Shown here: piece by piece, positions 17,406-24,720 of the stretch
Numbering within the stretch: the first letter of the stretch is position 1
How the letters are laid out: every line of letters starts with the position of its first letter
NCBI GenBank assembly: GCA_005787035.1
Contig: SYCI01000017.1
Coordinates: 1-37,543 of the forward strand
Reading direction: 5' to 3'
Length of the DNA: 37,543 nucleotides
From: Actinomycetota bacterium
GTDB taxonomy: Bacteria > Actinomycetota > Acidimicrobiia > Acidimicrobiales > Ilumatobacteraceae
Made by a program: the position numbers and the translations under genes
The notes under the pieces: generated by a model
Database searches by the model: none
The model's input: the letters and a program-made list of their open reading frames with translations, nothing else
Told to the model about the DNA's origin: nothing

Positions 17406-18233
17406 ATGAACGACTCCATCGGTATCTACCTGAACGACATCGGCAAGGTTCCCTTGCTCACCGCCGAAGACGAGCGCGTCCTGTCGCGGGCCATCGAGAA
17501 GGGCCGCGAAGCCGCCGCCCGCAAGGCCTCGGGCGAAAAGGGTGCGGCGATCAACCGCGATATCCGCGAAGCCGCCAAGGCCAAGGATCGCTTCATCCGC
17601 GCCAACCTCCGTCTCGTGGTCTCCATCGCCCGCCGCTACCCGCTCCCCCAGGGCATGGATCTCCTCGATCTCATCCAGGAGGGCAACCTCGGTCTCGAGC
17701 ACGCAGTCGACAAGTTCGACTGGCGCCGTGGTTTCAAGTTCTCCACCTATGCGACCTTCTGGATCCGCCAGGCCATCGGCCGCGCCCTCGACCAGAAGGC
17801 AAGCCTCATTCGAATCCCCGGCGATCGATCGGCCAGCCTGCGCGCCGCGCTGCGTCAGGCCAGCGGCGACGGCGAGACCCTCGACATCGCCAATGCTGAA
17901 CTCCACCGTCTCACCACACCGGTGTCGCTCGACAAGACGATCGGTGACGACGGCGACGCAACCCTCGGCGATCTCATGGCCAACGGCGACCCGACGCCCG
18001 AGGACCACATCATCGCTCAGGGAGAAACCGAGCAGCTCTCCAAGCTTCTCGACACCCTCGATGCCCGCGCCCGTTACGCGGTCGAAGCCCGCTTCGGTCT
18101 GATCGACGGTGAGCGCAAGAGCTTCCGTGAAGTCGGCGAGAAGTTGGGCGTCACGGCCGAGGCGGCCCGCCGACTCGTGAGCCGCGCCGTGGCCGGCTTG
18201 AAGGAAGAAGCCGACGGCATCTTCGCCGCCTGA
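17406..18233 (+). CDS. Sigma-70 family RNA polymerase sigma factor, divergent, shortened region 3
   Basis: A 275-aa sigma factor. Region 1.2 (SIGIYLNDIGKVPLLTAEDE, from residue 4), region 2 (FIRANLRLVVSIARRYPLP, LLDLIQEGNLGLEHAVDKFD, GFKFSTYATFWIRQAIGRAL, residues 63-128) and region 4 (residues 207-267) are clear. Region 3 is short: from IRIP (135) to SLDK (174) is about 16 residues less than in the second sigma gene of this window. Region 4.2 reads VTAEAARRLVSRAVAGLK instead of the usual VTRERVRQIEARALGKLR type, so -35 recognition may differ or be weak. It is probably an alternative (group 2-like) factor. A leader of about 160 nt precedes it and a strong terminator follows. Confidence 0.9.
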   Translation: MNDSIGIYLNDIGKVPLLTAEDERVLSRAIEKGREAAARKASGEKGAAINRDIREAAKAKDRFIRANLRLVVSIARRYPLPQGMDLLDLIQEGNLGLEHAVDKFDWRRGFKFSTYATFWIRQAIGRALDQKASLIRIPGDRSASLRAALRQASGDGETLDIANAELHRLTTPVSLDKTIGDDGDATLGDLMANGDPTPEDHIIAQGETEQLSKLLDTLDARARYAVEARFGLIDGERKSFREVGEKLGVTAEAARRLVSRAVAGLKEEADGIFAA

Positions 18234-18269
18234 TTCATCGGGCTTCGTCCCCATTCGTTCCCTTTCCAA

Positions 18270-18311
18270 AACGACCCGGCGCCTTCTGGTGCCGGGTCGT
18301 TAGGCTTTTTT
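18270..18311 (+). terminator. Rho-independent terminator after the sigma factor gene
   Basis: A 14-bp stem (18270-18283 with 18288-18301, one G-U pair) encloses the loop TTCT. A short AGGC spacer and a T6 run (18306-18311) follow. The T-run ends two bases before the ATG of the DAHP synthase gene. Confidence 0.85.
18301..18306 (+). promoter_or_regulatory. Candidate -10 box (TAGGCT) of leaderless DAHP synthase mRNA
   Basis: TAGGCT begins at the last base of the upstream terminator stem and ends 6 nt before ATG 18313. The promoter of one gene and the terminator of the previous one therefore share bases. Confidence 0.45.
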
Positions 18312-18312
18312 C

Positions 18313-19668
18313 ATGCCCTCGACGTGGACCCCGACCTCATGGCGCGCTTTTCCCGTCGTGCAGCAGCCCGACTGGCCCGATGAGGGCGACCTCGAGCGGG
18401 CGCTGAAGCAGATCGCTTCCTATCCCCCGCTGGTGTTCGCCGGCGAGGCTCGCTCATTGCAGAACGCGCTGGCCCAAGTGTCGGCGGGTAACGCATTCCT
18501 CCTGCAGGCCGGCGACTGTGCCGAGAGTTTCGACGACTTCTCGGCCAACAACATCCGCGAGAAACTGCGGGTGATCCTGCAGATGGCGGTGGTGCTCACC
18601 TACAGCCTCGGTGTGCCCACGGTGAAGGTGGGGCGCATCGCCGGCCAGTTCGCCAAGCCCCGCAGCAGTGCCACCGAAAAGATCGGTGACCTCGAGATTC
18701 CGAGCTTCCGCGGTCACATCGTCAACGACCCCACCCCCACACCGGCGGCGCGCATTCCCGACCCCGACCGACTCGTACAGGCGTACCACCAGTCGGCCAG
18801 CACCCTGAATCTCGTGCGTGCCTTCACCAAGGGAGGCTTCGCCGACCTGTCGCGGGTGCACGCCTGGACGCAGGAGTTCGTGGGCTCGAGTCCGGAGGGT
18901 CAGCGATACGAACAACTCGCCACCGAGATCGATCGTGCGCTTCGCTTCATGCGCGCCTGTGGAGTCGACACCGAGAACACCTCGTCGCTCCACGAAGTCG
19001 ATGTCTACACGAGCCACGAGGCACTCCTTCTCGGCTACGAAGAAGCCCTCACCCGTCAGGATTCACTCACCGGCGGCTGGTACGACTGCTCGGCGCACAT
19101 GCTCTGGATCGGTGAGCGCACCCGCCAACTCGACGGCGCGCACATCGAGTTCCTTCGCGGCGTGGGCAACCCGGTCGGTTGCAAGATCGGGGCGGCCACC
19201 GACGTCGACTACGTCCTCGAACTCTGCCAAGCGTTGAACCCGGCGAGAGTTCCCGGTCGTCTCACCCTCATCAGCCGAATGGGTGCCGACAAGGTGGAGG
19301 ATGCACTGCGGCCCTTGTTGCGCGCCGTCACCGACGCCGGTCATCCGGTCGTGTGGGCCTGCGATCCGATGCACGCCAACACCTTCACCTCGACCAGCGG
19401 CCACAAGACCCGGCACTTCGACGACATCCTTCGCGAGATCTCCGGCTTCGTGAACGCCCACCGCGCCGAAGGAACCTGGCCGGGTGGCATCCACGTCGAA
19501 CTCACCGGCGACAACGTGACCGAATGTCTCGGTGGAGCCGACGACCTCCAAGTGGCCGACCTCGTCGACCGCTACCACACCGTGTGCGATCCGCGCCTCA
19601 ATGCGCGCCAAGGCCTCGATCTCGCCTTCGCAGTGGCCGAACTGATCCGCTCGTCCGGCTTTGCCTGA
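18313..19668 (+). CDS. aroG: Class II 3-deoxy-7-phosphoheptulonate (DAHP) synthase
   Basis: A 451-aa type II DAHP synthase that condenses phosphoenolpyruvate and erythrose-4-phosphate, the first step of the shikimate pathway. Family motifs are PPLVFAGEARSLQNAL, LLQAGDCAESFDDFSANNIR, the SFRGHIVND segment, the WIGERTRQLDGAHIEFLRG stretch and VWACDPMHANTF, including the metal-binding Cys, His, Glu and Asp region. The N-terminal TWTPTSWRAFP is the normal start for the family, so ATG 18313 is right although it lies directly after the terminator. Transcription is likely leaderless from TAGGCT. The stop overlaps the next gene by 8 bp. Confidence 0.95.
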   Translation: MPSTWTPTSWRAFPVVQQPDWPDEGDLERALKQIASYPPLVFAGEARSLQNALAQVSAGNAFLLQAGDCAESFDDFSANNIREKLRVILQMAVVLTYSLGVPTVKVGRIAGQFAKPRSSATEKIGDLEIPSFRGHIVNDPTPTPAARIPDPDRLVQAYHQSASTLNLVRAFTKGGFADLSRVHAWTQEFVGSSPEGQRYEQLATEIDRALRFMRACGVDTENTSSLHEVDVYTSHEALLLGYEEALTRQDSLTGGWYDCSAHMLWIGERTRQLDGAHIEFLRGVGNPVGCKIGAATDVDYVLELCQALNPARVPGRLTLISRMGADKVEDALRPLLRAVTDAGHPVVWACDPMHANTFTSTSGHKTRHFDDILREISGFVNAHRAEGTWPGGIHVELTGDNVTECLGGADDLQVADLVDRYHTVCDPRLNARQGLDLAFAVAELIRSSGFA

Positions 19669-20494
19669 TCGCACAGCCGCCGATGTCCTCGCGCTGATCG
19701 ACACCTGGCCCGTCGAACGGGCTTCAGCAGCGATATTGCGCAACGGGGAGGCCGTCGCATCTCGTGGCGATCGCACCGCGTCGTTTCGGCTCGCCTCGAT
19801 CTCCAAGATGATGACCGCCTGGGCGGTGCTCATCGCCGTGGAGGAAGGAATCACCTCACTCGATGAGCCGGTCGCGCCGGCGACGGTCCGTCATCTCCTT
19901 GCTCACGCATCGGGATTCGGGTTCGACGGCGACAAACCACTCATGGCGCCCGGTCGAAAGCGCATCTATTCGAACACCGGCATCGAAACCGTGGCCCGCC
20001 ATGTGGCCGACCGGTCCGGAATGCCGTTCGCCGATTACCTGCGTGAAGCCGTGTTCGTCCCCCTCGGTATGTCCGGGTCCGAACTTCGAGGCTCTCCGGC
20101 CTACAACGTGTTCTCGACCCTCGACGACACTGCGGCCTTCGTGGCCGAACTCATGCGCCCGCGACTCGTGAGCCCCGAGACCGCGCGCGAGGCCACGACG
20201 GTGCAATTCGCCGAACTCGGCGGCGTGATCCCCGGTCTCGGCGCCTACTTGCCCAATCCGTGGGGGCTCGGCATCGAGATTCGTGGCGACAAGTCGCCCC
20301 ACTGGACCGGCACCCGTAATTCGCCAGCAACCTTCGGACACTTCGGAGGTAGCGGAACGATGGCCTGGGTCGACCCGGAACTCGACCTCGCGGTGGTGGC
20401 CCTCACCAATCGCGACTTCGACGAGTGGTCGGCCGAGGCGTTGCGTCTCTGGCCCGAGTTCAGCGATGCGGCCATCGATTGGGCGCGTGGCTGA
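19661..20494 (+). CDS. Serine hydrolase (beta-lactamase/PBP-like class C fold)
   Basis: A 277-aa serine hydrolase of the beta-lactamase-related (penicillin-binding protein-like, EstB/DD-peptidase) family. The SxxK motif is SISK in LASISKMMTA, the second motif is YSN in IYSNTGIE, and the third KTG-type motif appears as HFGGSG. No signal peptide is seen, so it is probably cytoplasmic and may act as an esterase or amidase rather than a beta-lactamase. The start is TTG at 19661, inside the end of the DAHP synthase gene (8-bp overlap). I see no in-frame ATG or GTG early enough to keep the conserved N-terminus. The next gene begins before its stop. Confidence 0.85.
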   Translation: MPDRTAADVLALIDTWPVERASAAILRNGEAVASRGDRTASFRLASISKMMTAWAVLIAVEEGITSLDEPVAPATVRHLLAHASGFGFDGDKPLMAPGRKRIYSNTGIETVARHVADRSGMPFADYLREAVFVPLGMSGSELRGSPAYNVFSTLDDTAAFVAELMRPRLVSPETAREATTVQFAELGGVIPGLGAYLPNPWGLGIEIRGDKSPHWTGTRNSPATFGHFGGSGTMAWVDPELDLAVVALTNRDFDEWSAEALRLWPEFSDAAIDWARG

Positions 20495-21653
20495 CGTGAG
20501 CTCGACCCGCACCACCGAACGAGTTCTTCTCTCGTCCGCCTTCATCCTGGCCGCCAGCAACAGCCTCGTGTTCGCGCTCATGGGCAACCTGCAGGATCGA
20601 TACGGTTTCACCGACGCCGGCCTCGGCTTCATCGCCGCGGCCGCTTTCTTGTCGTCGTTCGTGATGATGGTGCTCGTCGCGCCGCTGGCCGATCGCGGCC
20701 ACGCCAAGACACTGTTGATCGTCGGCACGCTGCTCGCCATCACCGCCAATCTGATCTTCGCCACCGGATCGTCGTTGTGGGTGTTCGTGCTGGCCCGGGC
20801 GATCGGTGGCATGTCCACCGGATGCTTCATGCCCCCGGCGTACGCGCTGATGGCGTCGTTGTCGACGAGCGGAACCTCCGAACGCATGGGTGCGATGCGC
20901 GGCATCGAACTCGGCGGATTCGTGACCGGGCCCGTGATCGGCGGCTTCCTCGTGGGTCCGCTCGGCCTTCGTTGGCCGTTCGTACTCTTCGCCAGTACCG
21001 CAACGCTCGCGACCTTGATCGTCAGCAGCCAGAAACTGCCCAAACTCGTGCGCACCGGCGAGTCGAATCGTCTCGCCTTCGGACTCCTGCGTCAGCGCTC
21101 TGTTCTCGTGCCGATTCTCTTCCTCGTGGCCATCGCTCTGCCGGTCGGTATCTACGACAGCCTGTGGGATCGCTATCTCACCGATATCGGTGCGAGTGAC
21201 ATGGTCGTCGGCCTGAGTCTGGCCGCCTACGCCGCGCCGTTCGTACTGTTGTCGCGCTTCGGAGGACGTTTGGCCGATCGCACCAACCGAGTGCGCGTGG
21301 CCTTCGTGTCGTTGCTGTTCATCGCGCCCCTCACCGCCACTTACGGACTCTTCTCCGTGCCGTGGGCCCCGATCATGTTCGGCGTGGTGGAGGCGAGTTT
21401 CCAAGCCGCCGCCCAACCGGCGGCGAGCGGCATGCTCGCCAACGGCGCCCCGCCCGGACGCGCGAGCGCGGCCCAGGGCTTGGCGGGTGCGTGCAATCAA
21501 CTCATCGCGGCCTCGGTGGCGATGCTCGCCACATGGGGATACGGACATCTGTCGGCCCGCACCATTTTCGGTGTGGCCGGACTCGGGCTGTTGCTGATTG
21601 GTATGACCGCGCGTTACTTGGCGCGCAAACTTCCGGCGCCGATGATCAGCTGA
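20487..21653 (+). CDS. MFS transporter
   Basis: A major facilitator superfamily transporter of 388 aa with about 12 hydrophobic segments. The loop between helices 2 and 3 reads PLADRGHAKT, the equivalent in the second half is GGRLADRTNRVRVA, and RAIGGMSTGCFMPPAYALM matches the helix 4-5 region of drug/sugar-type MFS proteins. The substrate cannot be predicted. GTG 20487 overlaps the hydrolase stop by 8 bp; GTG 20496 is an equally possible start. It is the last gene of the DAHP synthase / hydrolase / MFS unit. Its stop shares an 8-bp palindrome with the stop of the convergent thiolase gene. Confidence 0.88.
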   Translation: MADVSSTRTTERVLLSSAFILAASNSLVFALMGNLQDRYGFTDAGLGFIAAAAFLSSFVMMVLVAPLADRGHAKTLLIVGTLLAITANLIFATGSSLWVFVLARAIGGMSTGCFMPPAYALMASLSTSGTSERMGAMRGIELGGFVTGPVIGGFLVGPLGLRWPFVLFASTATLATLIVSSQKLPKLVRTGESNRLAFGLLRQRSVLVPILFLVAIALPVGIYDSLWDRYLTDIGASDMVVGLSLAAYAAPFVLLSRFGGRLADRTNRVRVAFVSLLFIAPLTATYGLFSVPWAPIMFGVVEASFQAAAQPAASGMLANGAPPGRASAAQGLAGACNQLIAASVAMLATWGYGHLSARTIFGVAGLGLLLIGMTARYLARKLPAPMIS

Positions 21654-22848
21654 GACGCTCGACGATCATGGCCAGACCCTGGCCACCGCCCACGCACATC
21701 GTCTCGAGGCCGTATCGCTTGTCGGTCTCCTGGAGTCCGTGAATGAGCGTCGTCATGATGCGCGCACCGGTCATGCCGAAGGGGTGACCGAGGGCGATCG
21801 CGCCACCGTGCACGTTCAACTTGTCCCAGGAGATCCCGAGGTGCTTGGCCGACGGGATCACCTGGGCCGCGAAGGCCTCGTTGATCTCCACCAGATCGAT
21901 CTGATCGATCGAGAGGCCGGCTCGCTTCAGCGCCTGACGGCTCGCTTCGATCGGACCGAGACCCATGATTTCGGGATTCAGCGCCGACACACCCGACGAC
22001 ACCACTCGCGCGAGCGGCTTGAGTCCGAGGGCCTTGGCCTTGGTGTCACTCATGACCATGACCGCCGCCGCGCCGTCGTTCAACGGACACGCGTTTCCGG
22101 CCGTGATCTGACCATCGGGACGGAAGGCCGGCTTGAGCGAACCCAGACCCTCGAGTGTGGTGCCTTCACGCGGGCAGTCGTCCTTGTCGACCACGGTGCC
22201 GTCGGGCAACGTGAGCGGCGTGATCTCATCGGCGAAGAAACCGTTGGCCACGTTCGCGCTCGCGCGATCCTGACTCAACTTGGCGAACTGATCCATCTCT
22301 TCGCGGGTCACTCCTTCGACCTCGCGTACGTTCTCGGCGGTCTGACCCATCGCGATGTACGCGTCGGGAAGTCCGGCCGGCGGAGTCCACGTGGGCTGAC
22401 CACCACCCGAGCGCAACTTGCTGCGCTCACCGGGTGTTCCAAAGATCGCGTTCGGAGCGGTGTCGCTCGCGCCCGAGCCGTAGCGGCTCACGGCCTCCAC
22501 ACCGGCGGCGATGAAGCAGTCACCCTCTCCCGCCTTGATCGCATGGGCCGCCATCCGAATGGTCTGCAACGACGACGAGCAGTAGCGATTCACCGTCACA
22601 CCGGGCGCCTCCGGAAGTCCGGCGAGCAGGGCGACGATGCGACCGAGGTTGAATCCGGCCTCGCCGGCCGGCTGTCCCACACCCATGATGAGGTCTTCGA
22701 CATCGGATCCCTTGACCTGCGGGACCTTGGCCATCAGGGCCTTCACGATCTGGGCCGCCATGTCGTCGGTTCGCAACGTGGTCAGCGAACCCTTGTGGGC
22801 GCGGCCGATCGGGCTGCGGGCGGTGGCGACGATCACTGCTTCGGGCAT
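21646..22848 (-). CDS. Acetyl-CoA acetyltransferase (thiolase, FadA-like)
   Basis: A 400-aa thiolase. The acyl-binding catalytic Cys is residue 90 in VNRYCSSSLQT. The NEAFA motif is present in LVEINEAFAAQ, the catalytic His in GGAIALGHPFGMTGAR, and the second Cys in METMCVGGGQGLA. The enzyme cleaves 3-ketoacyl-CoA in beta-oxidation or forms acetoacetyl-CoA. The family length is normal. AAGGAG stands 5 nt before ATG 22848, and a TACGCT at 22882-22877 may be the -10 box, giving a short leader. It is transcribed alone. Confidence 0.95.
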   Translation of the reverse strand: MPEAVIVATARSPIGRAHKGSLTTLRTDDMAAQIVKALMAKVPQVKGSDVEDLIMGVGQPAGEAGFNLGRIVALLAGLPEAPGVTVNRYCSSSLQTIRMAAHAIKAGEGDCFIAAGVEAVSRYGSGASDTAPNAIFGTPGERSKLRSGGGQPTWTPPAGLPDAYIAMGQTAENVREVEGVTREEMDQFAKLSQDRASANVANGFFADEITPLTLPDGTVVDKDDCPREGTTLEGLGSLKPAFRPDGQITAGNACPLNDGAAAVMVMSDTKAKALGLKPLARVVSSGVSALNPEIMGLGPIEASRQALKRAGLSIDQIDLVEINEAFAAQVIPSAKHLGISWDKLNVHGGAIALGHPFGMTGARIMTTLIHGLQETDKRYGLETMCVGGGQGLAMIVERLS

Positions 22849-22853
22849 GACTA

Positions 22854-22859
22854 CTCCTT
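22854..22859 (-). promoter_or_regulatory. Shine-Dalgarno (AAGGAG) of the thiolase gene
   Basis: AAGGAG on the minus strand ends 5 nt before the ATG at 22848, near ideal spacing. Unlike many neighbours this gene is not leaderless. Confidence 0.55.
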
Positions 22860-22924
22860 GTCGATGGGACGACGAGAGCGTAGTCGTCGCCCCGTTCAGC
22901 CCGAGAAGTGACCGGCCGAAGTCC

Positions 22925-23518
22925 TTACAGGTGGTGGGTTTCGTTGAACGAGGTGAGCGATGCCGATTCTCCGGCCACCGCCAAGCGCGACACCGCGGCC
23001 GTATCGAGGCGCATCCGCCACGAAAGAGCGAGATCGGCGCCCAGCGCCCACACGATGGCGGCCTTGATGGGCGAAACGTGGCTCACCACCACGATTCGGC
23101 GATCGGTGGCGAAAGCGACCCAGTGTGCGCAGGCGTCCACCACCCGCGACGACACCTCCTGCAAGGACTCACCCCCGGTCGGAGCGAAGGAATCGTCGTT
23201 GCGCCACTGCGCCCACGTGGTCGCCGGCACGTCGCTCTGGAGTCGGCCGTCGAATTCGCCGTAGGCGAGTTCGATCCAGCGTTCGTCCACGATCACCTCG
23301 CGACCGGCGGCGATCGCCTCGGCCGTGTGACGCGCGCGCTGCAACGGGCTGCTCACCACGATGTCGTCGGGACCGAGTTCGGCCGACAGATACGCACCGA
23401 GTGACGCCGCCTGTCGACGACCGACGTCATCGAGCGGTTCGTCGAGGCGACCCTGCATCCGACCTTGCGCGTTGAGCGCCGTTCGGCCGTGCCGCACCAG
23501 GATGATCTGACCCGTCAT
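22925..23518 (-). CDS. Histidine phosphatase family protein (phosphoglycerate mutase-like)
   Basis: A 197-aa protein of the histidine phosphatase superfamily. The catalytic RHG motif is in IILVRHGRTALNAQGRMQG. The second Arg is in VSSPLQRARHTAEAIA, the Glu in ELAYGEFDGR, and the second catalytic His in VVVSHVSPIKAA. Members include cobalamin-pathway phosphatases and broad-specificity phosphatases; the substrate here is unknown. ATG 23518 overlaps the stop of the upstream membrane protein gene (ATGA). It is third in an operon led by the C4 zinc-ribbon gene. In actinobacteria that zinc-ribbon gene is often near an RNase H / phosphatase fusion; here only the phosphatase part is present. Confidence 0.9.
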   Translation of the reverse strand: MTGQIILVRHGRTALNAQGRMQGRLDEPLDDVGRRQAASLGAYLSAELGPDDIVVSSPLQRARHTAEAIAAGREVIVDERWIELAYGEFDGRLQSDVPATTWAQWRNDDSFAPTGGESLQEVSSRVVDACAHWVAFATDRRIVVVSHVSPIKAAIVWALGADLALSWRMRLDTAAVSRLAVAGESASLTSFNETHHL

Positions 23519-23988
23519 CGAGTGAGCGTCCCGTTTCGAACGAAGTCCCGACGTCGATCGGGCCGACCGAGTCCGAAGATCCGCCAGGCATGCACGCACA
23601 GGCCGACACCGATCACTTCCAGGGCGATGTTCAGCATTCCCCGTTCGGCCACCGGCAGACGGGCGGAATCGAACGACAGCCCGGTGAAAGGCCACCAGAA
23701 CACTCCGGTGTTCGCGAAGGCGCCGTCGAACACGAGATGCAAGAAAAGTCCGATCGGGACGGCGAGCAGACGTCGGCGCACGACCCGCCGACCGATCGTG
23801 GTCAGCATCACCACGACGAGAACCGCGACGCTCCCGATCAGTGAGTGCAAGCCCCGCGCACCTCCCCAAATCGCGTCGATCACGTCGGGCACGAGCGCAC
23901 CGACGATCAGGAACCTGTTGTCGAAGCGCGCGTCGTGGAACACGTACCAGACGGCCAGAACGGCGGTACCGATGAACCAGAAGAACAC
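23515..23988 (-). CDS. Small integral membrane protein (YdjM/DUF457-like)
   Basis: A 157-aa protein with about four hydrophobic helices. The pattern of Asp and His residues (FHDARFD, VPDVIDAIWGG, LHSLIG, LFLHLVFDGAF) recalls the YdjM/DUF457 family of membrane-bound putative metal-dependent hydrolases. Function is unknown. The start is GTG 23988, 4 nt after the stop of the zinc-ribbon gene. A TACGGT box overlapping that upstream stop lies 6 nt before this GTG, so the gene may be transcribed both from the operon and from its own leaderless promoter. Confidence 0.75.
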   Translation of the reverse strand: MFFWFIGTAVLAVWYVFHDARFDNRFLIVGALVPDVIDAIWGGARGLHSLIGSVAVLVVVMLTTIGRRVVRRRLLAVPIGLFLHLVFDGAFANTGVFWWPFTGLSFDSARLPVAERGMLNIALEVIGVGLCVHAWRIFGLGRPDRRRDFVRNGTLTR

Positions 23989-23992
23989 GGAG

Positions 23993-24697
23993 TCACCGTA
24001 CGAGAAGGCGCGTGCAATTGGGGCATTCGACCGCGACCTCGGCGGATTGGCGCTTGATCGAGTCGAGTTCGGCGATCGAGATCTCCATCCGACACCCCGT
24101 GCACGCGCCGTGCTCGATGCGGCAAACCGCTATGCCACCGAGCGCCTTGCGAAGCCGTTCGTAAACCGCGAGATCGGTGGGATCCAAGGCGGCCGCGGCA
24201 TCGCGCCGACGGTTCTCCAGACTGCCGAGTTCGGAGTCGGCTCGCTCCTCGGCCATCCGTCGACGCTCGGCCAGGCTTGCCTCACTGGCTCGGGTTCGTT
24301 CGGCCCGCGACTCGAGCCCGACGATTTCATCATCGGCCGCCGATGATCCTTCGAGCAGCTCGATACCCCGATCGTCGAGTTCGTTGCGGTTCGCCGCGAG
24401 CACCTGCATCTCGTGTTGGAGGGCTTCGGCTTCACGTGGCGAGATGATCGTCTTCAACTGCTTCTCGAGCCGGGAGCGATGAGCATCGATCTCGGCCGAT
24501 TCGCGTTCGAGCCGATCGAGTTCGTTCTGCGCCGATTGCTGGGCACGTCGGACTCGCTGGATGTGGACATCGAGGGCTTCCCGTTCGGCCACGACTGCGT
24601 CGTGCTCGACGATCTCGGGGAGACGAGTTCGCGCGTGGGTCGCCTGTTCGATCGCGGTGTCGATCGACTGCAGATCGTTCATGGCCCCGAGATCCAT
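23993..24697 (-). CDS. C4-type zinc-ribbon coiled-coil protein (DUF164/CT398-like)
   Basis: A 234-aa protein. Residues about 10-180 are a long Glu/Arg-rich coiled coil (ALDVHIQRVRRAQQSAQNEL, RAERTRASEASLAERR). The C-terminus is a four-cysteine zinc ribbon: ACTGCRMEI and then ECPNCTRLLVR. This is the zf-RING_7/DUF164 arrangement. Bacterial homologues are widespread, suspected to bind nucleic acid or assemble machinery, but the role is not settled. ATG 24697 is fixed by a TACAGT box 6 nt upstream; the long frame beyond it belongs to the antisense of the PBP gene. It leads the operon with the membrane protein and the histidine phosphatase. Confidence 0.88.
   Translation of the reverse strand: MDLGAMNDLQSIDTAIEQATHARTRLPEIVEHDAVVAEREALDVHIQRVRRAQQSAQNELDRLERESAEIDAHRSRLEKQLKTIISPREAEALQHEMQVLAANRNELDDRGIELLEGSSAADDEIVGLESRAERTRASEASLAERRRMAEERADSELGSLENRRRDAAAALDPTDLAVYERLRKALGGIAVCRIEHGACTGCRMEISIAELDSIKRQSAEVAVECPNCTRLLVR
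23995..24000 (-). promoter_or_regulatory. Candidate internal -10 box (TACGGT)
   Basis: TACGGT on the minus strand overlaps the last codons (GTA CGG TGA) of the zinc-ribbon gene and ends 6 nt before GTG 23988. The sequence could serve both coding and promoter roles. Confidence 0.4.
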
Positions 24698-24703
24698 GAG
24701 CCG

Positions 24704-24709
24704 ACTGTA
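24704..24709 (-). promoter_or_regulatory. Candidate -10 box (TACAGT) of leaderless zinc-ribbon gene
   Basis: TACAGT on the minus strand ends 6 nt before ATG 24697. It lies in the 23-bp gap after the penicillin-binding protein stop, so the zinc-ribbon operon can be transcribed separately. Confidence 0.5.
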
Positions 24710-24720
24710 CAGAGGGCCGG

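Noticed and set aside
17310-18269. A 319-codon leftward frame across the sigma gene and its terminator.
   Set aside because: It covers the strong sigma-70 coding region and the rightward terminator; its translation is Val/Gly/Glu-rich low-complexity shadow sequence.
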